From contig NZ_JAFBDR010000003.1 of NCBI RefSeq assembly GCF_016908325.1, positions 124,001-188,000 of the forward strand: a DNA stretch of 64,000 nt. Reading direction: 5' to 3'. The notes below the pieces were generated by a model. The model saw only the letters and a list, made by a program, of their open reading frames with translations, had not been told where the DNA came from and did no database searches. This document shows positions 36,230 to 45,109 of this stretch, piece after piece. Positions within the stretch are counted from its first letter, which is position 1. Each line of letters starts with the position of its first letter. The stretch comes from Aquibacillus albus (GTDB lineage: Bacteria > Bacillota > Bacilli > Bacillales > Amphibacillaceae). The translations under genes and the position numbers were made by a program.

Positions 36230-37393
36230 TTACGTATTTGCTTTAACACGATAGATTCCACGTAATCCTTCTTTATTAGATGTAAAATAAATATATGAAT
36301 CATCATGATCATAGATTGGGTGGGGATGGCTATCCTGAGAATCCCAGTTTGATCCGTGTTTACATAGCGGTACCCATTCAATCTTTTTGTTTTTCCAGTC
36401 AACACTTTGCGTGCTAATCCAAGCTCCACCGTGGTTGTTATTATCTTGCTCTGCATTTGTGTGAAAATATCCATCCGAAACTAGTAAATCGTTTTGCGTG
36501 TTAGCAACTGTGAAATGACCGTACTTCTTATAACTTTCAGGAAGGGAAACCTCTACGATATCCCCACTCTCCACATCAACCCTACCAATATAGCAAATAC
36601 CCGAATCATTATAGGAGCCATGGTAAATAACACTCTTTCCATCGCTTTGCCACATTTCATGACACGTCCAGTCGTCCCTGGTTCTCTCCTCACTTTCTGT
36701 TCTGAGCTGTAGATGTTGTTGACCATTCCATAGCCATACTCTTCGAATACCACAATCTGATGGCCATTCATGATTATAGAGAATTTTGTTGGAATCTATT
36801 GGACTAAATTGGACATGTGTAATCCAAGCTTCCGGTACCTTTTCGGTTATGATTTCTTCCCCCGTATCCGTACAATAAATCCGCAAATATGAGTTTAACT
36901 TTTCTTCACGTACCCTTCGATCAATGTCATAAACAGGTCTTCCATTTTTGAGAAAATCATAGTCAAGTGCTCTGGCATCCGTTGTTGGTACACATAACTT
37001 TGAACCATCTGCACTGACATGAGTAAACGCAGTAACTTGATCAGTTGGTATTGTATTTAATGTTTTTCCTTTACCAGACTGATCTACTGAGCAAATTTTA
37101 CTGCCTTGAATGTAATAAACGATTCCTCTCTCTGGGTCTAAACTAACACTTGCTTTACCAAATCCTGTGTTCTCATGCCCGTCAAAATAGACGTAAGATT
37201 TCAAGTATCCATCTTTGTTATGGGTTAGTTGCCGTTCATGACCAGAAATCAAATCTCTCGAAAAAAGATTTGGATTACCATTTTGGGTACGAATGAAAAT
37301 AAGTTTTTCTTCCTTTTTTAATAGACTAGTTGATGTAAAATATAGAAGCTGATCGTCTGCAGTTAAATTTGTCACTAATTCTGGCCTTACCAT
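36230..37393 (-). CDS. Oligogalacturonate lyase-like protein (PL22-type beta-propeller)
   Basis: This protein of about 387 residues resembles oligogalacturonide lyases (family PL22), which are about 388 residues. Repeating beta-propeller blades carry PDQ-like patterns. Key stretches are HVQFSPIDSNKILYNHEWPSD, IRRVWLWNG, CHEMWQSDGKSVIYHG and DSQDSHPHPIYDHDDSYIYF, with the His/Gln cluster that binds the metal in the family. There is no signal peptide, so it acts on short unsaturated pectin fragments in the cytoplasm. The start at 37393 follows GGGGG. The frame is open to 37486, but that part lies inside a terminator hairpin. Confidence 0.82.
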   Translation of the reverse strand: MVRPELVTNLTADDQLLYFTSTSLLKKEEKLIFIRTQNGNPNLFSRDLISGHERQLTHNKDGYLKSYVYFDGHENTGFGKASVSLDPERGIVYYIQGSKICSVDQSGKGKTLNTIPTDQVTAFTHVSADGSKLCVPTTDARALDYDFLKNGRPVYDIDRRVREEKLNSYLRIYCTDTGEEIITEKVPEAWITHVQFSPIDSNKILYNHEWPSDCGIRRVWLWNGQQHLQLRTESEERTRDDWTCHEMWQSDGKSVIYHGSYNDSGICYIGRVDVESGDIVEVSLPESYKKYGHFTVANTQNDLLVSDGYFHTNAEQDNNNHGGAWISTQSVDWKNKKIEWVPLCKHGSNWDSQDSHPHPIYDHDDSYIYFTSNKEGLRGIYRVKANT

Positions 37394-37435
37394 TGTTTTT
37401 TCCCCCAACCTCTTCACCTCAACCATCCTATAAAA

Positions 37436-37500
37436 TAGAAAAAACGCATGGGATTGACAAATACCTTGGGGAGGTCGTTCGTCCAATAGCCCATGCGTTT
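37436..37500 (-). terminator. Terminator after the 2-hydroxyacid dehydrogenase gene
   Basis: AAACGCATGGG (37442-37452) pairs with CCCATGCGTTT (37490-37500). Read leftward, it runs into six T. The 37-base loop holds an inner TTGG/CCAA pairing. As it precedes the lyase-like gene it could also be a leader attenuator. Confidence 0.7.
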
Positions 37501-37696
37501 AATACTGGCAAATAAGTATGCTACTTGTTTGCTTATCTACATCAATAGTTATACCAATTTTGTAAACATCTGTCATACGTCTTAAGTTGGAGATGGGCTA
37601 TTCTTTTTGGCTGATTTATCTAAAAATCCCTTATTGAAGAACACGTTGGAAAAACTGATTCAAATGTTCGTTATGCATGGTATCTATTAAGGTAAA

Positions 37697-38683
37697 TTAA
37701 GTTTGTTTTTGTTCCTTTACTTCTTTATTCACGAGATACGGAGGATATTCTTCATTGAGCAGTACTTGGGTGACATTCTTGGCTACTTTTGTCCGCATTT
37801 CCTCCTCTGATTCTTCTGAATACCATGCGACATGAGGGGTTAAAATCACATTATCCATCGTTAGTAATGGGTTTGACGGATCTATTGGTTCTGTCTCCAA
37901 AACATCAAGTCCAGCAGCCGCAATTAATCCATCTTGTAAAGCATTAATCATTGCCTTTTCATCAATAACAGGCCCTCTTGAAGTATTAATGATGACTGTT
38001 TCTTGGTTCATTAGCTTAAATTCCGCTTCTCCAATCATACCTTCCGTACCTTTCGTTAATGGAGCATGTACGGAAATAATATCGGATTGTTCACATAATT
38101 GTTCCAACGAGACGAGTTTAACGCCTTGTGCCTCTGCAATGGATGGAGGGAAGTACGGGTCAAACGCAATAACATTCATACCTAATGCTTTCACTTTTTT
38201 TGCCAAAGCTTGTGGGATTTTACCATACCCTACTAATCCGACTGTACGATCTCGCAAACGAAAAATTGGCTTACTAACTTTAAAATCCCAGTTCTTCTGT
38301 TTTACTTGGTTATTTAAAAGTACAACCTTTCTCGTACAACCCATGATTAAAGCTAAGGCATGATCAGAAACTTCATCCATACAATAATCTGGAACATTTG
38401 CGACACTAATCCCCTTTTCTGTTGCAGCGTCCAAATCGATAGTATTAACACCGACGCCATATCTTGAAATAACCTTCAAATAAGGCATTGCTTCTATTAC
38501 CTTTCTACTAATTGGAGCATATTGATTAATAAGGGCATCGGCATCCTTACAAGCGCTAATAACCTCTTCTTCCGTTCGGCATTGCGTCGGTATAAATTCT
38601 ATGTTGTCGTCAGTTAATACTTTCTTTTCGTAGCTTAAATCTTTATATTCCCAATCCGTTACATAAACCTTGAACTTGTTCAT
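37697..38683 (-). CDS. D-2-hydroxyacid dehydrogenase (NAD-dependent)
   Basis: This protein of 328 residues is of the D-isomer 2-hydroxyacid dehydrogenase family. The Rossmann loop is TVGLVGYGKIPQALAKKVKA with Asp175-type FDPY after strand two. Catalytic residues appear in INTSRGPVIDE (Arg), LDVLETEPID (Glu) and TPHVAWYSEES (His). It reduces or oxidises a 2-keto or 2-hydroxy acid such as glyoxylate, hydroxypyruvate or a keto-sugar acid. It is first in the cre-controlled group running to 34257. GAAAGGGG lies before the ATG. Confidence 0.88.
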   Translation of the reverse strand: MNKFKVYVTDWEYKDLSYEKKVLTDDNIEFIPTQCRTEEEVISACKDADALINQYAPISRKVIEAMPYLKVISRYGVGVNTIDLDAATEKGISVANVPDYCMDEVSDHALALIMGCTRKVVLLNNQVKQKNWDFKVSKPIFRLRDRTVGLVGYGKIPQALAKKVKALGMNVIAFDPYFPPSIAEAQGVKLVSLEQLCEQSDIISVHAPLTKGTEGMIGEAEFKLMNQETVIINTSRGPVIDEKAMINALQDGLIAAAGLDVLETEPIDPSNPLLTMDNVILTPHVAWYSEESEEEMRTKVAKNVTQVLLNEEYPPYLVNKEVKEQKQT

Positions 38684-38960
38684 CCAAATCCCCTTTCCTA
38701 TCTAAACAATTTCTGCTGGTTCGTTTGGCTGGCTAAGATCCTCATTAGAATCCGCTTACATTCCATTGTATAACAAATGATAGAATTTATCTCGGTTTTA
38801 AAAGGAATAATATTAACGGTTTTTGTATTATTTCTGACTATGGTTGCTGTTGTAAATCCTGTTGCTCTTAGAACAGAACCATTACAAACTAAAATAGAAA
38901 ATACAAACCTTAGCCTAAAGGATAACCAGGCTTTAAAAAGGAAGTTCAAATATTCCTAAT
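38684..38960. promoter_or_regulatory. Promoter region with a perfect cre box
   Basis: On the minus strand ATGTAAGCGGATTCT (38761-38747) fits the 15-base cre consensus WTGNAANCGNWNNCW at every position. It lies about 64 bases before the hydroxyacid dehydrogenase start, directly after a TTATACAAT -10-like element, so CcpA would block this promoter. A small rightward open frame crosses the same area (see 38777). Confidence 0.65.
38777..38959 (+). CDS. Possible small membrane protein
   Basis: This open frame of 60 codons has one strongly hydrophobic helix (residues 6-29, ILTVFVLFLTMVAVV) followed by a polar helix ending KRKFKYS. Codon use looks normal, but no ribosome site precedes the ATG, and the frame overlaps the promoter of the divergent dehydrogenase gene. 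It could be the decayed end of a longer gene. Not recognised, and its existence as a gene is doubtful. Confidence 0.25.
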   Translation: MIEFISVLKGIILTVFVLFLTMVAVVNPVALRTEPLQTKIENTNLSLKDNQALKRKFKYS

Positions 38961-38996
38961 AAAAAGAGACACTGAATCTTTCAACACAGTGTCTTT
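38961..38996 (-). terminator. Terminator of the DUF4965-type gene
   Basis: AGACACTG pairs with CAGTGTCT across a 12-base loop. Leftward the stem is followed by CTCTTTTTATT. Confidence 0.75.
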
Positions 38997-39071
38997 AGGT
39001 TAACTGTACGACGTTAATCTCGACAAAAAGTCGGACTGTTTCTTTTAAATTGTACTTAACTATGCAGGTGG

Positions 39072-41111
39072 TTAAACTTCAACACTTGATGAGTTAGACT
39101 CCCACTTGTCACTTTTCACGCGTTCAGCTAACAGTTTAATAAATAAGCCTCCAACGACAGAACGGTTGACAAAACCTGATAGTTTCCCATCGATAGTGTA
39201 GTACCAATCAGTAAATGGAACACGTGATGATGTTTCATTTAGAAAATCCCACAACGGATTAACTAATTTTTCAAAGTCTGCTTTCGTACCTGCTAACGTA
39301 GCTGCCCATACGAGCCAATCAGCTTTCGTATACGTCTTTCGATTATCTAGCGGAGTTCCATACTGATTACTTTTCTGTATATAATAAGCAACTTCCTTTT
39401 TCTTAATTTGAGGGTCAAATAGATGCAGATCAAAAAGTTCATCCCAAACCAAATTGTATTTTAAACTCCATGTATCCGGCGAATCGAATGCCAATCTATA
39501 ATGATCCTCTTCACGAGCCATCTCTTCCCATCGAGAAGCCATTTGTTTTGCTGTTTCTAAATATTTCTTACCTGCTTCTTCATTACCTAGCATTAAGGAA
39601 AGTTTTCCATAACTTGCAATACCAATAATTGCTTTAATCGATAAATTGGCATTATGAGCAAGATGCCCACCAAAATCATCTGTACACAACTGATTTCCCG
39701 GATCCATCCCGTTTTGGATTAAATAATCAGCCCATTGAGCCAATAAATCAAGATGCTCTTTTGCAAAATTAGCTTTTCCGTCAACGATGCAAACTGCGGC
39801 TGTCATAATCAACATATTCCCGCATTCCTCAATTGGCATTTGTCTTTCCATAGCCATGCCATAAGCCTGACCGTTAGCTTTTGGATACCTGCCCACATCA
39901 TGCGGCGCGAAATCATACGGCCAATCATCTGATGCTGCATAATGGAAGACAGGCCTTAACATTCCTTTTACTAACTCATGGTTCTCCATTAGGAACAATG
40001 GAATGGATGGGTAGCTGACGTCTACTGTTGCCATACATCCATTACTGAAATTTTCCTTTGAGAAAAACAATGCATCTCCATTTTCATCAGCAACTAATTT
40101 ATGTGCTGCAATTGCTTGTCGGTAGGCTAATGCTAAAATATCCGCGTACTTATCTCCACCGGATTTTTTGGCATCATTCACCAACTGTTCATTATATTGA
40201 TTACATTTCTCCATTATTTGTGAATATTCCGATATCGATGTAAGTAACATTTCTTCAAAAGTTTTTCCTTCTCTCGCCCAATAACCAGGTAATTGTTTAC
40301 GGAAATATTCGACTGAAATTTTGTCATCATAAGCCAATACTAAATGATGAGATTTTTCTTCTCCATTAACAGAACCATAGTCTATTACACTAGCCAGTAC
40401 AGGTAACTCGTCTTCTAAGGATCGTGGGAATTTTGAGTCATCTTTTTTTGGTAGTTTTTTACTTTCCAAAAATTGATCGCGGATCTTGTCTGAACCAATA
40501 ACGGTATTAGCAGCTGTTGAAACAGGAGTGACTAAGCAAGCATATCCCCAGTCAATTCGAATATTATCCCCTCTACGTTTGAGTACATCTTGCTTTTCTG
40601 TTCCAATTTGAAGCATTTCACTCCCGTCATTCAGCTTTTTTCGAGAGGCAACTACTTCCTGAATGGGAACATCAACTGCTAATTCTCCAGTAATATCATA
40701 ATAAATTTGTACATTATGCAATTTGCCATCATTTGAGACAACATTTATCGTCACATAAGTTACTGGTCTTGACATAACATCAAGATCATCAAGTAGAAGC
40801 GGAGTTGTAAAATTGACCGTTAGAGTTATTCCAGCACCCTCAAATGTATAAATACTAGACAACGGTTTTACTACTAAGTTCGTTTGTTCTAAAGCTGGTG
40901 CATCTAAAGATTTGTAATCACTACGACGATCTTTCCCCCCCATAAACCGCCAAACAGTTCCATCGATAACTACTAACCCCACCATACCGTGTGTATGACC
41001 AGTCCAATGAGTTGTCTCACTGTCATATAGATGATCACTTTTCGACCAAATATTAAAATAAGGATCCACGGTGACTAGTGGTACAGCAGGTGGTCGTAAA
41101 TTAGTACTCAT
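39072..41111 (-). CDS. Glutaminase A-like protein (DUF4964/DUF5127/DUF4965/DUF1793)
   Basis: This protein of 679 residues matches the fungal glutaminase A-like four-part family: an N-terminal segment LRPPAVPLVTVDPYFNIWS, a beta-sandwich domain (about 90-250) and a C-terminal alpha/alpha barrel (about 300-670). Conserved barrel stretches include GCMATVDVSYPSIPLFL, YPFAPHDVGRYPKA-like FAPHDVGRYPKANG, CGNMLIMTAA and SLKYNLVWDELF. In bacteria these genes lie in glycan-use clusters and are thought to be glycoside hydrolases, not glutaminases. There is no signal peptide. It is in line with the GH172 and GH43 genes upstream. Confidence 0.8.
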   Translation of the reverse strand: MSTNLRPPAVPLVTVDPYFNIWSKSDHLYDSETTHWTGHTHGMVGLVVIDGTVWRFMGGKDRRSDYKSLDAPALEQTNLVVKPLSSIYTFEGAGITLTVNFTTPLLLDDLDVMSRPVTYVTINVVSNDGKLHNVQIYYDITGELAVDVPIQEVVASRKKLNDGSEMLQIGTEKQDVLKRRGDNIRIDWGYACLVTPVSTAANTVIGSDKIRDQFLESKKLPKKDDSKFPRSLEDELPVLASVIDYGSVNGEEKSHHLVLAYDDKISVEYFRKQLPGYWAREGKTFEEMLLTSISEYSQIMEKCNQYNEQLVNDAKKSGGDKYADILALAYRQAIAAHKLVADENGDALFFSKENFSNGCMATVDVSYPSIPLFLMENHELVKGMLRPVFHYAASDDWPYDFAPHDVGRYPKANGQAYGMAMERQMPIEECGNMLIMTAAVCIVDGKANFAKEHLDLLAQWADYLIQNGMDPGNQLCTDDFGGHLAHNANLSIKAIIGIASYGKLSLMLGNEEAGKKYLETAKQMASRWEEMAREEDHYRLAFDSPDTWSLKYNLVWDELFDLHLFDPQIKKKEVAYYIQKSNQYGTPLDNRKTYTKADWLVWAATLAGTKADFEKLVNPLWDFLNETSSRVPFTDWYYTIDGKLSGFVNRSVVGGLFIKLLAERVKSDKWESNSSSVEV

Positions 41112-41158
41112 TTTTGTTCTCCTCTCTTGAGAATTATTTAAGTAGTTTTTTACTATTA

Positions 41159-41205
41159 ATATAAGGAGGGATCAGTTCCTCATTCTAATAGATTCCTCCT
41201 TATAT
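41159..41205 (-). terminator. Inverted repeat after the sulfatase remnant
   Basis: ATATAAGGAGG and CCTCCTTATAT form a perfect 11-bp stem around a 25-base loop. The T-run is weak. It contains AGGAGG-like sequence, so it could also be a relic of a ribosome site region. Confidence 0.45.
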
Positions 41206-41231
41206 CAAAACCTACAATGTCTATGACATGA

Positions 41232-41667
41232 TTAATTACTTTTTATCTTACGAGGATAAACATCCGTTCGTTCAGCCGCCTAATATGCCATAAAATTCAT
41301 CAAATCCACGTTCTATTGGTCCCTTTTCCCCAACATGCCATTTCCCCGATAAATAAGTATGATATCCATCTTCCTTCAATACTTCAGCAAGTGTGACACA
41401 CTGATCTTTCAGATAACCACGGTATCCAGGGGTTTCAAGGTCTGCTGTCATTTCCCCTACATCAGCTTGATGCGGATATAATCCACTTAACAAGGAAGCT
41501 CTGCTTGGACAGCAACGTGCAGAATTATAGTATTGTGTAAATCGTAATCCATCATTAGCAAGCTGATCTAGATTTGGTGTGTTAATCTCGCCCCCAAAAC
41601 TTCCTAAATCCGAAAAACCTAAGTCATCTGCTAGTATCAATAAAATGTTTGGGTTCTTTTGTTTCAT
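41232..41667 (-). pseudogene. Sulfatase with the middle deleted
   Basis: The N-terminal 131 codons are a clear type I sulfatase: NILLILADDLGFSDLG (metal-binding Asp pair), TPNLDQLANDGLRFTQYY and the formylglycine motif CCPSRASLLSG with Cys52, then LSGKWHVGE. Sulfatases need about 450-500 residues, but this frame stops at 41272, right after FYGILGG. In the next frame the sequence reads AERTDVYPRKIKSN and a stop at 41232, which looks like a sulfatase C-terminus. An internal deletion of roughly 1 kb with a frameshift explains both. AGGAGGGG precedes the ATG at 41667. It is very unlikely to be active. Confidence 0.8.
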
Positions 41668-41743
41668 TTGCACCCCTCCTATCTTATTAGCGTAGAAATA
41701 ACTCTTATTATAAAAGACTTAAATTTTTGTTACTCAATACCTT

Positions 41744-42820
41744 TTAAATAACATCTAATTTATCTCTTTCAGGAAAGTCAGGGAAAGGACCATGCGGCTC
41801 TTTCTGATACCAAAATGATACGGAAGCTATATCATCCTGAAGTGGTAAATACGTATCTCCCTCTACTCTCCAACCTAACGGCTGAATCGTTACTTTTAAG
41901 TCTTTCTTAAACCGAATTGGATCCATTACATGCCACCTGTACATACCAAACCTTTGCTGACTCTTATAAAGGCCATCCGGTATGATTACTTGATGTAAAC
42001 CTAAAAACGAAGTGGAATAAACACCATACTCACCTTTAGGTTGTTCAAAATTCCATGCTCCTCCAAAATAATCTTCTGTACCTGTACCACATATAGTAGG
42101 GAATTTTTCATCACCATCTATATAAAACTTAAACTCTCCTTCTCCCCACCATCCATTGTTGTTTACACCCCAAGCAAGATATGTCCCGACATAATGTCCT
42201 GTACCGAAAACATTGTCTAATAGAGTATGGTTTTCCAAATATTTCACCGGATTACTTCTTCTCCATTGAGCATGTAGATAAGCAACATCACTTGGAACTT
42301 CCATTAGTGCGTAATCTATTTGATAGTATAAAACAGCTTCCCTATCACTAAGGTTTTCAATTGTAATAACCGCTTGTTTTTGGAAAGGCATCTCCCAATA
42401 ACAATTCATCCCACCTGCTGGATTAACTGCTACTGGCAACGAATTGACATTGCTTCTCTCACCCCAGCCATTACAAAAGAAATCACCAAATGGTACTTCA
42501 ATTGATGGCTCTTTTTCGTTATCCCAATAAGCTCTGATAATTAAATGTCGCCAATAATCTGGAAAGCACGTCATCCAGATATGATTGATCATTCCTGGAC
42601 CATTAATATCCGCTAACTTAACCGTGGTTTTTGGTTGAATTTTTATTGAAGGTGACACCTTCCATCCTTGACCCAAACGCCTAGCTTGCCACTCACCTGT
42701 ACCTGTAGTAGCCATTCCTCCTTTCCCCTTTTCTCCGGTAAAATTTTCTGCACTGATCGATCTTGTTTCTGCATTAACAATTCGGGATAAATTTCCAATA
42801 CCATAAAAATTGTTATTCAT
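41744..42820 (-). CDS. GH172 family glycoside hydrolase (DUF2961)
   Basis: This protein of 358 residues matches DUF2961, now family GH172. Characterised members act on alpha-D-fructofuranosides, difructose anhydride or D-arabinofuranosides. Family segments are ISAENFTGEKGKGG, GPGMINHIWMT, VPFGDFFCNGWGE, GGMNCYWEMPF and the strongly conserved CGTGTEDYFGGAW with its acidic residues. There is no signal peptide, so it acts inside the cell. Its place beside an arabinofuranosidase-like GH43 suggests a furanose-rich glycan. Confidence 0.85.
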   Translation of the reverse strand: MNNNFYGIGNLSRIVNAETRSISAENFTGEKGKGGMATTGTGEWQARRLGQGWKVSPSIKIQPKTTVKLADINGPGMINHIWMTCFPDYWRHLIIRAYWDNEKEPSIEVPFGDFFCNGWGERSNVNSLPVAVNPAGGMNCYWEMPFQKQAVITIENLSDREAVLYYQIDYALMEVPSDVAYLHAQWRRSNPVKYLENHTLLDNVFGTGHYVGTYLAWGVNNNGWWGEGEFKFYIDGDEKFPTICGTGTEDYFGGAWNFEQPKGEYGVYSTSFLGLHQVIIPDGLYKSQQRFGMYRWHVMDPIRFKKDLKVTIQPLGWRVEGDTYLPLQDDIASVSFWYQKEPHGPFPDFPERDKLDVI

Positions 42821-42923
42821 TTGCTTACTCCTCCCTGTATCACAATTTCATACCCTCCCATCAGAACAATGAATTGAATTAATCACGGTTAGTAAAAGCA
42901 TCTTCAAAATAAGTCTGATAATT

Positions 42924-45083
42924 TTATTTTGATATAGTTATATAATCCACTTCTGCATATCCAATATTTTTAGATAACTTGATCGTATTTATCCCCTTTT
43001 CTAAGTCAATCGGCAATGAGGTGTTACCCCAGTTGTCCCAGCCTGTAGGTACATATTCCACCATTCCAGTCTTATTACCATTAACTGTAACTGTGTGACT
43101 GCTATCAATCTTTGTTCCATTGCCATAAGTTACATTCAGGTTATATGTTCCTGATTCTTCAACATTAATTCTATAATCAATATAGCTATGATCGTTATCA
43201 ATATATCCAACTTTTTGTCCGTTGGAAGCTGTAGGATGATTAATAGCTTTCACCTTATTTAAGGAAGCATGCTCCGCCTCATATCTTAGTTCAGGCTGCT
43301 CTGGAACAAGTTCAATAAAATCCATCTCTGTGAACAAGTCACCTTTTGAAATCTTAATCTTATTTTCTCCGTTACTTAGATTGATAGTTTTCTCTGCAAA
43401 GCGCCAGCTGTCCCAGCCAAAACTTTCATAGGAAACTTCTCCAACGGAAGCCCCATTAACTGAAATATGGTGGGTTGCCGTTTGTCCCATTCCATTTGAA
43501 TATCTAATTTTTAAAATATAATCACCTGCAGGAAGATCATCTACACTAAACTCCACGTAACTATCCTCATAATCTATATACCCAACCTTTTTTCCATTAG
43601 AAGCTGATGTATTCGTTACTATTTTGGCATGATTCACCTTAGCCTCTTCAGCTTCAAACTTGTAGCCAACAGGCAATCCTGGAGTTAATGTACCAGCCCG
43701 TTCTACCGAAGGTACTTCCAACAGCGTTCCAGTTGACACCGGAGTACCAAAATTAGGTGTTCCGTCTTCGTTCCAATTAAACTTTTGTATCCTTACATTC
43801 CTGTTCCAACCCGCACCCTGAAATTTGGCAGCATGATAAATAATCCAATCCTCCGTACCGTCTGGTGACTTAAAAAATCCGTTATGGCCCGGTCCATAGA
43901 CATCAGCTTCTGGATTTTTTTCGAATACTGGTTCAGCACTTTTTTCCCATGCATCAGGGTTTATAGGATCATTACCAGTAAAAGTCAACATTCCTAATTT
44001 ATAGTCATCTGTCCAACTTCCACTTGCAGAATAGACCATAAAAAGTTGCCCTTCACTATTTTTTAAGAATTGTGGTCCTTCATTTACATGGGGAAAACCG
44101 ACCTTTTCCCAGTCATATTCCGGCCTGGATAATTCGACTCTATCCCCGCTGATTGTCCATGGATTACTCATCGGGGCAATATATATATCTTGACGTACAT
44201 TCGTATCGCCTTCCCAACCGGACCATGCAAAATAGTAATTTCCGTTATATTTTAGAATCGATCCGTCGATGGCCCACTTATCAGATGGTGTCGTTAATTT
44301 ACCGTAGTCTGTTCCTTTAGGGTAAGAGTAGTTACCGAACGGATCCGAAGATTCAGACTCAAGAACATACATCCGTTGTTTACCCATATCTCCGGCTGAA
44401 GCGGCAAAATAGACATACCATTTTCCATCGATAAAATGAAGCTCCGGTGCCCAAATATGTTCACTGTTAGGTGCACCTTCTTCCGGTGTCCAAACTACTT
44501 TACTCTCGGCACTTTTCAAGCCAGTAATCGTTTTTGATTTCCATATGGTGATGTTATTGCCTGTAGTTTGAGTATAGTAATAATAACCGTCTGAATGCCT
44601 CACAATCCATGGATCGGCCCCTTCACCTATGATAGGGTTTTCAAATAACTGTAAAGGTTCTTCTTCATAATAAAATGTTACATGGCCAATGTCTGGCTGT
44701 TTTCCGCCTCGGTTTTTTGGTGCATGTAAATTTTTATCCATTGTCTCCTCCTCTTTATACGAATAAAGATTACCAGAGTCTCCGCCTTTAACATATACAT
44801 ATTTGACTCCAATTTTGGATTTCCAATCAAAAGATTGCTTATTATGAAAGCTCAATCTAATGGTTCCATTATGATACGATTTATTTTTATATGTCGACTC
44901 GTCTAATTCCAACTTAAATTGTTTTAAATTCTTCAACTCGTCTGGCAATTGTTCATTTCCCGGACGATCATTGCCATCGATTTGAATAGGGTCAGATGCC
45001 AGCAAAGTACTAGAATCCAGATGCATTAAAATGAAAACCAAGGATAATACAACAAACAAAATTTTCTTTATTCCTTTTGTCAT
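42924..45083 (-). CDS. Secreted GH43 family glycosidase with two C-terminal CBMs
   Basis: This protein of 719 residues starts with a signal peptide (about 1-29). An N-terminal beta region (40-145) follows, then a GH43 five-blade propeller (about 148-465). The catalytic set is Asp157 (EGADPWIV), Asp273 (WAIDGSILKYNG) and Glu335 (NEGPQFLK). SEHIWAPELHFIDGKWYVYF is typical of arabinofuranosidase-type members. Two carbohydrate-binding modules of the CBM6/CBM35 kind follow (about 472-600 and 601-719), each with FEAE/YEAE, VGYIDYEDSY-like and GWDSW/GWDNW motifs. It is exported and probably trims arabinose or xylose side chains before uptake by the neighbouring ABC system. Confidence 0.88.
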   Translation of the reverse strand: MTKGIKKILFVVLSLVFILMHLDSSTLLASDPIQIDGNDRPGNEQLPDELKNLKQFKLELDESTYKNKSYHNGTIRLSFHNKQSFDWKSKIGVKYVYVKGGDSGNLYSYKEEETMDKNLHAPKNRGGKQPDIGHVTFYYEEEPLQLFENPIIGEGADPWIVRHSDGYYYYTQTTGNNITIWKSKTITGLKSAESKVVWTPEEGAPNSEHIWAPELHFIDGKWYVYFAASAGDMGKQRMYVLESESSDPFGNYSYPKGTDYGKLTTPSDKWAIDGSILKYNGNYYFAWSGWEGDTNVRQDIYIAPMSNPWTISGDRVELSRPEYDWEKVGFPHVNEGPQFLKNSEGQLFMVYSASGSWTDDYKLGMLTFTGNDPINPDAWEKSAEPVFEKNPEADVYGPGHNGFFKSPDGTEDWIIYHAAKFQGAGWNRNVRIQKFNWNEDGTPNFGTPVSTGTLLEVPSVERAGTLTPGLPVGYKFEAEEAKVNHAKIVTNTSASNGKKVGYIDYEDSYVEFSVDDLPAGDYILKIRYSNGMGQTATHHISVNGASVGEVSYESFGWDSWRFAEKTINLSNGENKIKISKGDLFTEMDFIELVPEQPELRYEAEHASLNKVKAINHPTASNGQKVGYIDNDHSYIDYRINVEESGTYNLNVTYGNGTKIDSSHTVTVNGNKTGMVEYVPTGWDNWGNTSLPIDLEKGINTIKLSKNIGYAEVDYITISK

Positions 45084-45109
45084 TATTACAACTCCTTCTT
45101 TAAAAACCT

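Noticed and set aside
36150-36230. Short inverted repeats (GCAAC, AACG) between the isomerase and lyase-like genes
   Set aside because: Arms are only four or five bases and no T-run follows.
37442-37500. Possible riboswitch because of the large loop in the hairpin
   Set aside because: No known aptamer core is visible, and the T-run makes a plain terminator the simpler reading.
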